Shown here: piece after piece, positions 12,871-18,646 of the stretch
Layout of the letters: every line of letters begins with the position of its first letter
How positions within the stretch are numbered: position 1 is the first letter of the stretch
Source of the DNA: Sporichthyaceae bacterium
Lineage (GTDB): Bacteria; Actinomycetota; Actinomycetes; JACCUZ01
DNA length: 18,646 bases
Reading direction: 5' to 3'
Assembly (NCBI GenBank): GCA_013698395.1
Contig: JACCUZ010000083.1
Coordinates: 1-18,646 of the forward strand
Notes under the pieces: generated by a model
What the model saw: only the letters and a program-made list of their open reading frames with translations
What the model was told of the DNA's origin: nothing
Databases searched by the model: none
Translations under genes and position numbers: made by a program

Positions 12871-15105
12871 TCAGCCGAACAGGGCAGGGAGGGTGCCCTG
12901 CCAGGCAGACCGGAGCTCATCGAGCGGGATCTCGAACAGCCCGTCCACTGCGAGCGTGGAGCCGCCGGTGGTACCGAGGGTGGTCAGCGGCACGGCGTAC
13001 GACGAGGCCAGCCGCTCCACGTCGGCGACGAGGTCGGAGGGCACCGAGACGACGGCCCGCGCTGCCGACTCGCTGAACAGCGCGACGAACGCATCGTCCG
13101 GAAGCGCCACCGCCGCGCCGATGCCGCGTCGCAGCGCCATCTCGACCAGCGTCATCGCAAGCCCGCCGTCAGATACGTCGTGCGCGGCGGTCACCACGCC
13201 GGGCAGTGCCGCCATCAGCGTCGCCAGCTCGCGCTCGGCCGCCAGGTCGACCGCCGGCGGCCGTCCCCCGAGGTGGCCGTGCATGTGGTGGGCCCACTCG
13301 GAGCCGCCGAGCTCCTCGCGGGTCGCGCCAAGCAGCAGCACCACCTCGCCCTCGGCCGAGAAGCCCATGGGGATCCGCCGGCGCACGTCGTCGAGCACCC
13401 CCAGCACCCCCACCACGGGAGTCGGGTTGATCGCGACGTCCCCGGTCTGGTTGTAGAAGCTGACGTTGCCGCCGGTGACGGGCACCCCGAGGGCCAGGCA
13501 CGCGTCGGCGAGCCCCCGGGCCGCCTCGGCGAACTGCCACATCACTGCTGGGTCCTCGGGCGAGCCGAAGTTCAGGCAGTCGGTCACGGCCAGTGGCCGC
13601 GCGCCGGTGACCGCCACGTTGCGGTAGGCCTCGGACAGGGCGAGCTGAGCGCCCGCGTAGGGGTCGAGCTTGGTGAACCGACCGTTGCCGTCGGTCGCCA
13701 GCGCCACCCCGAGGTGCGTCGCCTCGTCGACTCGCACGACGCCGGCGTCGTCGGGCTGGGCCAGAACCGTGTTGCCGAGGACGTAGCGGTCGTACTGGTC
13801 GGTGACCCACGACTTGTCGGCGAGGTTCGGCGACCCGACCAGGTCCAGCAGCGTCGCGCGCAGCTCCTCACCGGTCGTGGGGCGAGGCAGCGAGGACGGG
13901 TCGTCGGCCTGCAGCGCGTCCTGCCAGGTGGGGCGGGCGAGGGGCCGTTCGTAGACCGGGCCCTCGTGGGCCACGGTCCGCGGCGGTACGTCGACGATTA
14001 CCGTGCCCTGCCACTCCACGGTCAGCCGCCGGGAGTCGTCGACCTCACCGATGACCGTCGCCTGCACGTCCCAGCGCGCGCAGATGTCCAGGAAGGCGTC
14101 GAGCCGGTCCGGGGTCACCACCGCGCACATGCGTTCCTGCGACTCGCTCATCAGGATCTCCTCGGGGCGCAGCGTCGCGTCGCGCAACGGCACCCGGTCG
14201 AGCCAGACGCGCATGCCGCCGTCACCGCTGGACGCCAGTTCGCTGGTCGCGCAGGACAGACCGGCCCCGCCGAGGTCCTGGATGCCGACCACCAGGTCGG
14301 CAGCGAAGAGCTCGAGGCAGCACTCGATGAGCACCTTCTCCATGAACGGGTCGCCGACCTGCACGCTGGGGCGTTTCGCCGGGCCGTGCTCGTCGAACGT
14401 CTCGGAGGCGAGGACGCTGACCCCGCCGATCCCGTCACCGCCGGTGGACGCGCCGAACAGCACCACGAGGTTGCCGGCGCCGCTCGCGTGCGCGAGCTTG
14501 ATGTCCTCGTGCCGGACCGCCCCGACGCACAGGGCGTTGACGAGCGGGTTGCCGGCGTACGACGGGTCGAAGACGACCTCGCCGCCGATGTTGGGCAGGC
14601 CGAGGCAGTTGCCGTAGCCACCGATCCCGGCCACCACGCCCGGGAGCACCCGCCGGGTGTCGGCGGCGTCTGCCGGCCCGAACCGCAGCGGATCCATCAC
14701 CGCCACCGGCCGCGCGCCCATCGACATGATGTCGCGGACGATGCCGCCGACGCCGGTGGCGGCGCCCTGGTAGGGCTCGACGTAGGACGGGTGGTTGTGC
14801 GACTCGATCTTGAACGTCACCGCCCAGCCCTGGCCGATGTCGACGACGCCCGCGTTCTCGCCGATGCCGACGAGCAGGGCGTCGGTGGGCGGCTGCTTCT
14901 CGCCGAACTGGCGCAGATGGACCTTGGAGGACTTGTAGGAGCAGTGCTCACTCCACATGACGGAGTACATGGCCAGCTCGCTGCTGGTCGGTCGGCGGCC
15001 GAGGATGTCGCGGATCCGCGCGTATTCGTCGTCCTTCAGACCGAGCTCACGGTAGGGCTGCTCGACGTCGGGAGTCGCCTCGGCGTCCTTGACCGTCTCC
15101 GTCAT
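12871..15105 (-). CDS. purL: FGAM synthase, large (PurL) subunit
   Basis: This 744-residue protein is the small-type PurL that needs separate PurQ and PurS. The complex turns FGAR, glutamine and ATP into FGAM, step 4 of purine synthesis. Signatures are SVMWSEHCSYKSSK (48-61, with active-site His54), KIESHNHPS (99-107), GVGGIVRD (118-125), GLPNIGGEVVFD, DLGGAGLSCATSE in the first half, and the second-half repeats GGNVSFYNQT and HDVSDGGLA. The length is normal for the family. The ATG overlaps the purQ stop by four bases (ATGA), showing translational coupling. Nothing unusual is seen in the catalytic segments. Confidence 0.97.
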   Translation of the reverse strand: MTETVKDAEATPDVEQPYRELGLKDDEYARIRDILGRRPTSSELAMYSVMWSEHCSYKSSKVHLRQFGEKQPPTDALLVGIGENAGVVDIGQGWAVTFKIESHNHPSYVEPYQGAATGVGGIVRDIMSMGARPVAVMDPLRFGPADAADTRRVLPGVVAGIGGYGNCLGLPNIGGEVVFDPSYAGNPLVNALCVGAVRHEDIKLAHASGAGNLVVLFGASTGGDGIGGVSVLASETFDEHGPAKRPSVQVGDPFMEKVLIECCLELFAADLVVGIQDLGGAGLSCATSELASSGDGGMRVWLDRVPLRDATLRPEEILMSESQERMCAVVTPDRLDAFLDICARWDVQATVIGEVDDSRRLTVEWQGTVIVDVPPRTVAHEGPVYERPLARPTWQDALQADDPSSLPRPTTGEELRATLLDLVGSPNLADKSWVTDQYDRYVLGNTVLAQPDDAGVVRVDEATHLGVALATDGNGRFTKLDPYAGAQLALSEAYRNVAVTGARPLAVTDCLNFGSPEDPAVMWQFAEAARGLADACLALGVPVTGGNVSFYNQTGDVAINPTPVVGVLGVLDDVRRRIPMGFSAEGEVVLLLGATREELGGSEWAHHMHGHLGGRPPAVDLAAERELATLMAALPGVVTAAHDVSDGGLAMTLVEMALRRGIGAAVALPDDAFVALFSESAARAVVSVPSDLVADVERLASSYAVPLTTLGTTGGSTLAVDGLFEIPLDELRSAWQGTLPALFG

Positions 15106-15773
15106 GCGTCGACCGTCGCGCGGAGCACCGAGGTGAAGAAGGCCAGCCCGTCTGTGGTGGGCCCGGTCAGCTCCTCGACCGCGTGCTCGGGGTGCGGCAT
15201 CAGGCCCACGACGTTGCCGCGTTCGTTGCTGACACCCGCGATCGACCGGTAGGAGCCGTTGGGGTTCTGGCCGACGTACCGTGCCACCACGCGACCCTCA
15301 CCCTCAAGCCGGTCGAGCGTGACGTCGTCGGCGACGTAACCGCCCTCGCCGTTCTTCAGCGGTACGACGAGATGCTGGCCGGCTGCGTAACCCCCGGTCC
15401 AAGCCGTCGTGGAGTTCTCGATGACCAGCTCCTGGTCGCGGCAGACGAACTTGCGGTGGTCGTTGCGGATCAGCGCTCCGGGAAGCAGGTGGGACTCGCA
15501 CAGCACCTGGAACCCGTTGCAGATGCCCAGCACGGGCGTCCCGCCGCGGGCGGCCTGCACCACCGACGACATGACCGGCGCGAACCGGGCGATGGCTCCG
15601 GCGCGCAGGTAGTCCCCGTAGGAGAACCCGCCCGGGAGCACGACCGCGTCCACATAGCGCAGGTCCTCGTCGGCGTGCCAGAGCCGCATCGGCTCACCGC
15701 CGGCGACGGCAACGGCCCGGCGCGCGTCGACGTCGTCGAGGGAGCCGGGGAACGTGACCACCCCGACGCGCAT
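15102..15773 (-). CDS. purQ: FGAM synthase, glutaminase subunit
   Basis: This 223-residue class I glutamine amidotransferase supplies ammonia to PurL. The nucleophile is Cys85 in GICNGFQVL, and the His/Glu pair lies in PHPEHAVEE near the C-terminus. LPGGFSYGDYLRAGAIA is the conserved oxyanion-hole region of PurQ. The length and motifs are normal. Its first base is shared with the purS stop codon (TGATG), and its last four bases overlap the start of purL, so the three subunits are made in step. Confidence 0.97.
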   Translation of the reverse strand: MRVGVVTFPGSLDDVDARRAVAVAGGEPMRLWHADEDLRYVDAVVLPGGFSYGDYLRAGAIARFAPVMSSVVQAARGGTPVLGICNGFQVLCESHLLPGALIRNDHRKFVCRDQELVIENSTTAWTGGYAAGQHLVVPLKNGEGGYVADDVTLDRLEGEGRVVARYVGQNPNGSYRSIAGVSNERGNVVGLMPHPEHAVEELTGPTTDGLAFFTSVLRATVDA

Positions 15774-16021
15774 CAGGCCTCCTCGACGCGGACGGTGAAG
15801 TCCTCGATGACCGGGTTGGACAGGAGGGTCTCCGCGGCGCCCCGGATCTGGGCCAGCCGTTCCTCGGTCACCTCACCGTCGACCTCGAGCTCGAAACGCT
15901 TGCCCTGGCGTACGGCGGTGATCCCGTCGAACCCCAGCCGGGGCAGGGCCTGGGCCACCGCCTTGCCCTGCGGGTCGAGGATCTCGGGCTTGAGCATGAC
16001 GTCGACGACGACGCGGGCCAT
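15773..16021 (-). CDS. purS: FGAM synthase, PurS subunit
   Basis: This 82-residue protein is the usual PurS size. It has VVVDVMLKPEILDPQGKAVA at the N-terminus and NPVIEDFTVRVEE at the C-terminus. PurS dimers bridge PurQ and PurL and help ammonia transfer. GGAG lies eight bases before the ATG at 16021. It is the first gene of the purS-purQ-purL-HIT operon, preceded by a candidate promoter at 16059-16086. Confidence 0.97.
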   Translation of the reverse strand: MARVVVDVMLKPEILDPQGKAVAQALPRLGFDGITAVRQGKRFELEVDGEVTEERLAQIRGAAETLLSNPVIEDFTVRVEEA

Positions 16022-16058
16022 CCGGGCACTCCAGGGAACGGGCGGACGGGGCTGCGCC

Positions 16059-16086
16059 AGCCTATCGGCCGGGCTCCTGTGCCCAA
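16059..16086 (-). promoter_or_regulatory. Candidate promoter of the purSQL operon
   Basis: On the minus strand TTGGGC (16086-16081) and TAGGCT (16064-16059) are 16 bases apart. They would give a 5' leader of about 30 bases with the purS ribosome binding site. The -10 fits TANNNT; the -35 matches only the TTG. Confidence 0.4.
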
Positions 16087-16087
16087 G

Positions 16088-16148
16088 TCACGGTGAAAAC
16101 GCCCGGGAGGGCAGGCCACCACGCGTGGCTGGTCGCGTTTCGCCGTGA
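16088..16148. repeat. Imperfect inverted repeat upstream of purS
   Basis: TCACGGTGAAAACG (16088-16101) pairs with CGTTTCGCCGTGA (16136-16148), giving 13 pairs with one bulged A and one G-U wobble. The 34 bases between contain the palindrome CCACGCGTGG (16119-16128). The wobble favours an RNA stem on the plus strand. The arms also lie directly upstream of the purS -35 and could be an operator. Confidence 0.5.
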
Positions 16149-16243
16149 TTCGGGTACGCGCTCCTAGACGCGTCACGCACAAGCGGTCACCTAAGGCGTT
16201 CTCGACCGCCGGTCCGCGCACAGATAGGGCATTGTCCTGATGT

Positions 16244-16311
16244 GGGGGGCCTCCTCAGACGCGCAGAGTCGATCTCGTCAGGAAACGAGAACGCGACCTG
16301 AGGAGCCCCCC
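16244..16311 (+). promoter_or_regulatory. Leader hairpin that buries the ribosome binding site of the 54-codon ORF
   Basis: GGGGGG plus CCTCCTCAG (16244-16258) pairs with CTGAGGAGCCCCCC (16298-16311), giving 14 base pairs with a single bulged C. GAGGAG (16300-16305), the only Shine-Dalgarno for the ATG at 16313, is fully paired. Inside, GTCG/CGAC (16268-16271, 16294-16297) and TCTCGT/ACGAGA (16273-16278, 16285-16290) extend the structure to a CAGGAA loop. Translation should be off unless the leader is refolded, cleaved, bound or translated through. No named riboswitch class was recognised. Confidence 0.7.
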
Positions 16312-16312
16312 G

Positions 16313-16477
16313 ATGCACGACTTTCCCACCCAGTTCGTTCAGGCCGAGGACGCCTACCGCCGTGAGCGGATCAGCGCCTCCTTCCGCGATCACACCGCCG
16401 CCGGCCATCGCGTGTTCCGGCGACGCCACCTGGCCCGCCGGTCCACGGCGCTGGCCCGCGTGCTGCGCTCAGCATGA
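16313..16477 (+). CDS. Small Arg-rich protein (54 residues) with a structured leader
   Basis: The ATG is seven bases after GAGGAG, and the reading frame runs 54 codons to a TGA. The product starts MHDFPTQFVQAEDAYRRERI, has a short acidic/aromatic N-terminus, and is rich in Arg and Ala after residue 30 (FRRRHLARR, then ALARVLRSA). It has no membrane segment. I recall similarly sized basic hypothetical proteins in actinobacteria but cannot name a family. It ends 15 bases before the first in-frame ATG of the LAL regulator, so it may be a leader peptide or co-expressed partner. A good ribosome binding site and a matched leader argue that it is real. Confidence 0.65.
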   Translation: MHDFPTQFVQAEDAYRRERISASFRDHTAAGHRVFRRRHLARRSTALARVLRSA

Positions 16478-16492
16478 CCGGCACCCGCGAGG

Positions 16493-18646
16493 ATGCCCCG
16501 GCTGTCAGCCGTTGCCCCGATGATGGACGACGTGCCACCAGCCGGCGACATCCGCAGCCCGCTGGTCGGTCGGGCCTCGGAGCTCGACCGGCTGGCGGGC
16601 CTCGTCGGAGTCGACGCCGACTCGAGCGGCGCCACGGCGGTCCTGCTCTCCGGTGATGCGGGCGTCGGCAAGACGCGGCTGCTCGCCGAGCTGCAGGACC
16701 GGGCGGAGCAAGCGGGGTGGCGCGTCCTGACCGGCCACTGCCTGGACTTCGGGGAGAGCGCCTTGCCGTACCTGCCGTTCAGCGAGGCCTTCGGCCGGCT
16801 AGCGGCGGAGGAGCCGACACTGGCGTCGTCCCTCGCGGCGAGCCGACCGGCGATCGCGCGGCTGATGCCGGCCCGCCGCCTGCTCGGGGACGAGCAACAC
16901 GCCCAGGGCGACCGCCCAGAGCGCCTGGACCGCGCGGACCTCTTCGAATCAGTCCACGCGGCGCTCCAGCAGCTCGGCGGGGCGGCCCCGCTGCTGCTGG
17001 TCGTCGAGGACGTGCACTGGGCGGATCGATCGACCCGGGAGATGCTCAGCTTCCTGTTCGCACGGAACTTCACCACGCCGGTCTCCGTCGTGGCGTCCTA
17101 CCGGAGCGACGACCTGCACCGGCGGCACCCGTTGCGGGGCGCCGTCGCCGAGTGGTCACGCCTGGGCGGGGTACACCGGGTGGACCTGACCCGGCTGCCC
17201 GACGAGGCGGTACGCACCCTCGTGCAGGTCCTCCACGGCGGCCCCATGCCCGAACTCGCCCTGCACAGGATCGTCGAACGCGCCGAGGGCAACGCGTTCT
17301 TCACCGAAGAGCTGGTCGCTGCCGCTGCTGACGGTGGCGGGCCGCTGCCGCTCGAGCTCGCCGACCTCCTGCTCGTACGCCTGGACCAGCTCGATGACTC
17401 CAGCCGGCTGGTGGTGCGCGCGGCCGCGGTGTCCGGTCGACAGGTGTCGCACCCCCTGCTCCAGCGCGTCGTGGACCAGCCGGCCATGCTCGACGGCGCG
17501 CTGCGGACCGCCGTCGAGCACAACATCCTCGTGCCGGTGGGCAGTGACAGCTACGCGTTCCGGCATGCGCTGCTGGCCGAGGCGGTCTACGACGACCTTC
17601 TCCCCGGTGAGCGCGCCCGCCTGCATGCGGCGTACGTCGAGGCGCTCTCGTCCGGTGACATCGAGGGCACCGCAGCCGAGCTGGCCCGCCACGCCCGCGC
17701 GGCGAACGACCTCCCGACAGCAGCCCGGGCCAGCGCGGAGGCCGGGGACGAGGCATTCGCCGTCGCCGCCCCCGACGAGGCCGCGTCGCACTTCGAGCGA
17801 GCGCTCGAGCTGGTCCTGCGGTCCGAGGTCGCGGACGTCCTGCACAAACAGGGCCACCGGCTCGACCCTGTCGAGCTGACGGCCAAGGCCGTCAAGGCGG
17901 CCACCGCGGCCGGCAACGTCCTGCGGGCAATCGCGCTGGCCCAGGACCAGCTGGACGCGCTGCCACCGGATGCACCGGCGCTGTCTCGGGCAGAGGTCAT
18001 CCAGATGCTGGCCGGCGTGGCTGTGCAGGCCGACTCGGGGCCCGACGTACTGGCGTTGACGTCCGAGGCACTGCGGCTGCTCCCCGACGCCGAGCCGACC
18101 CCCCTGCGGGCCCGCATCCTCGCCCTGCACGCGCGGGCCACGGCCACGCGAGGGCGGGTCGACGAAGCCACTCGGTGGGCAGAAGAGGCGCTCAGCATCG
18201 CGCGCCGATTCAGGCTGGCGGATGTGGAGTCCGACGCCTCCACCACGCTGGCCCGTCTCGAAGAACAGGCCGGCGACAGCGAGCAATCGCGCCGGACGCT
18301 GGAAGTGGCCGTCGCGGCCGCCCGGCAGGCGGGCGTGGTGGGCGCCGAGCTGCGAGGCCTGATCAACCTGGGCAACATTCATTATGAGAGCGGCCGGCTC
18401 GCCGAGGCCCTCCAGATCTACCGAGCGGGCTGGGATCGCGCTCGGGAGGCCGGGCGGCCGTGGGCTCCCTACGGTCTGGACAGCCGGGTCATGGCCGCCC
18501 AGGTGGCCTACGTCGCGGGGGGCTGGGACCTCGCGAGCGAGTTGGCGGACCCCTCGGCGGAACGCGCACCGGAGATGGCCAATGCCTACCTGACCTCCGT
18601 CGGCCTGGCGGTCACAGCCGGCCGAGGCGACGTCTCGGCGCTGGAC
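16493..18646 (+). CDS. LAL-type large AAA ATPase regulator with TPR region (3' end outside window)
   Basis: I translated 718 codons in an uninterrupted frame. SPLVGRASELDRL near residue 22 starts the AAA/STAND module. Walker A is GDAGVGKT (54-61) and Walker B is LLLVVEDVHWAD; sensor-like VVASYRSDDLHRRHP and AEGNAFFTEEL follow. The later half is rich in helical Ala/Leu repeats of the TPR type, for example ALRLLPDAEPTPLRARILALHARA and LINLGNIHYESGRLAEALQIY. The architecture fits LAL/MalT-like regulators, in which a ligand triggers ATP-dependent oligomerisation and a C-terminal LuxR HTH binds DNA. That HTH would lie beyond the edge, so it is inferred. The start is unclear: ATG at 16493 has GAGG too close, and ATGs at 16520 and 16523 have no ribosome binding site. 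Confidence 0.88.
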   Translation, partial: MPRLSAVAPMMDDVPPAGDIRSPLVGRASELDRLAGLVGVDADSSGATAVLLSGDAGVGKTRLLAELQDRAEQAGWRVLTGHCLDFGESALPYLPFSEAFGRLAAEEPTLASSLAASRPAIARLMPARRLLGDEQHAQGDRPERLDRADLFESVHAALQQLGGAAPLLLVVEDVHWADRSTREMLSFLFARNFTTPVSVVASYRSDDLHRRHPLRGAVAEWSRLGGVHRVDLTRLPDEAVRTLVQVLHGGPMPELALHRIVERAEGNAFFTEELVAAAADGGGPLPLELADLLLVRLDQLDDSSRLVVRAAAVSGRQVSHPLLQRVVDQPAMLDGALRTAVEHNILVPVGSDSYAFRHALLAEAVYDDLLPGERARLHAAYVEALSSGDIEGTAAELARHARAANDLPTAARASAEAGDEAFAVAAPDEAASHFERALELVLRSEVADVLHKQGHRLDPVELTAKAVKAATAAGNVLRAIALAQDQLDALPPDAPALSRAEVIQMLAGVAVQADSGPDVLALTSEALRLLPDAEPTPLRARILALHARATATRGRVDEATRWAEEALSIARRFRLADVESDASTTLARLEEQAGDSEQSRRTLEVAVAAARQAGVVGAELRGLINLGNIHYESGRLAEALQIYRAGWDRAREAGRPWAPYGLDSRVMAAQVAYVAGGWDLASELADPSAERAPEMANAYLTSVGLAVTAGRGDVSALD

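Noticed and set aside
12697..15252. 851-codon open frame on the plus strand
   Set aside because: It is antisense to purL and purQ, is full of His/Arg/Gly, and has no recognisable motif.
16244..16311. Reading the inverted repeat as an intrinsic terminator
   Set aside because: It is not followed by a U-run but by an ATG with a matched Shine-Dalgarno inside the stem. A leader structure explains it better, though attenuation is not excluded.
17156..18382. 408-codon open frame on the minus strand
   Set aside because: It is antisense to the LAL regulator, whose motifs on the plus strand are unmistakable.
1..18646. CRISPR arrays, insertion sequences or phage genes
   Set aside because: I saw no regularly spaced repeats, transposase motifs, terminal inverted repeats of insertion-sequence type or phage structural genes.

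Overview
The window is chromosomal DNA of a high-GC actinobacterium. The evidence is a bldC homologue, a DUF3073 gene, a thiol-coupled arsenate reductase of the type paired with mycothiol, frequent GTG starts, and the block bldC - conserved hypothetical - Leu/Val dehydrogenase - DUF3073 - purM - purF - SCP-like - purLQS, an order I recall from Streptomyces and relatives. The genus cannot be fixed from the sequence alone. No insertion sequence, phage gene or CRISPR array was seen.

Layout. 1-903 (-): 5' part of a membrane-anchored diguanylate cyclase, cut by the window edge. 1091-2252 (+): an overlapping aquaporin-like channel / arsenate reductase pair, probably an arsenic detoxification module. 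2274-3534 (-): bldC and a conserved unknown. 3560-4932 (+): Leu/Val dehydrogenase, with a likely leaderless start, and DUF3073. 5052-6083 (-): a winged-helix plus DUF559-like nuclease protein, flanked by two related hairpin-containing repeats. 6265-7335 (-): purM. 7389-9129 (+): an ABC exporter pair lying between purM and purF. 9136-12091 (-): SCP-like protein, secreted M14 peptidase, small membrane protein and purF, tightly packed and probably one operon. 12167-12242 (+): a tRNA-Gly(UCC) with an odd T-loop. 12248-16021 (-): purS-purQ-purL-HIT, with start/stop overlaps. 16313-18646 (+): a 54-codon Arg-rich ORF whose ribosome binding site lies inside a 14-bp hairpin, followed by a large AAA/TPR (LAL, LuxR-type) regulator that runs off the window.

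How the genes work together. PurF (step 1), PurS/PurQ/PurL (step 4, the FGAM synthase complex) and PurM (step 5) make up much of the de novo IMP pathway. Accessory genes (ABC exporter, DUF559-like protein, arsenic pair, LAL module) are interleaved with this conserved backbone. The best candidates for unusual biology are the RBS-locking leader at 16244-16311 with its small ORF, the paired hairpin repeats around the DUF559-like gene, and the atypical tRNA-Gly. Stretches without genes are all under 300 bases; the longest is 16022-16312.
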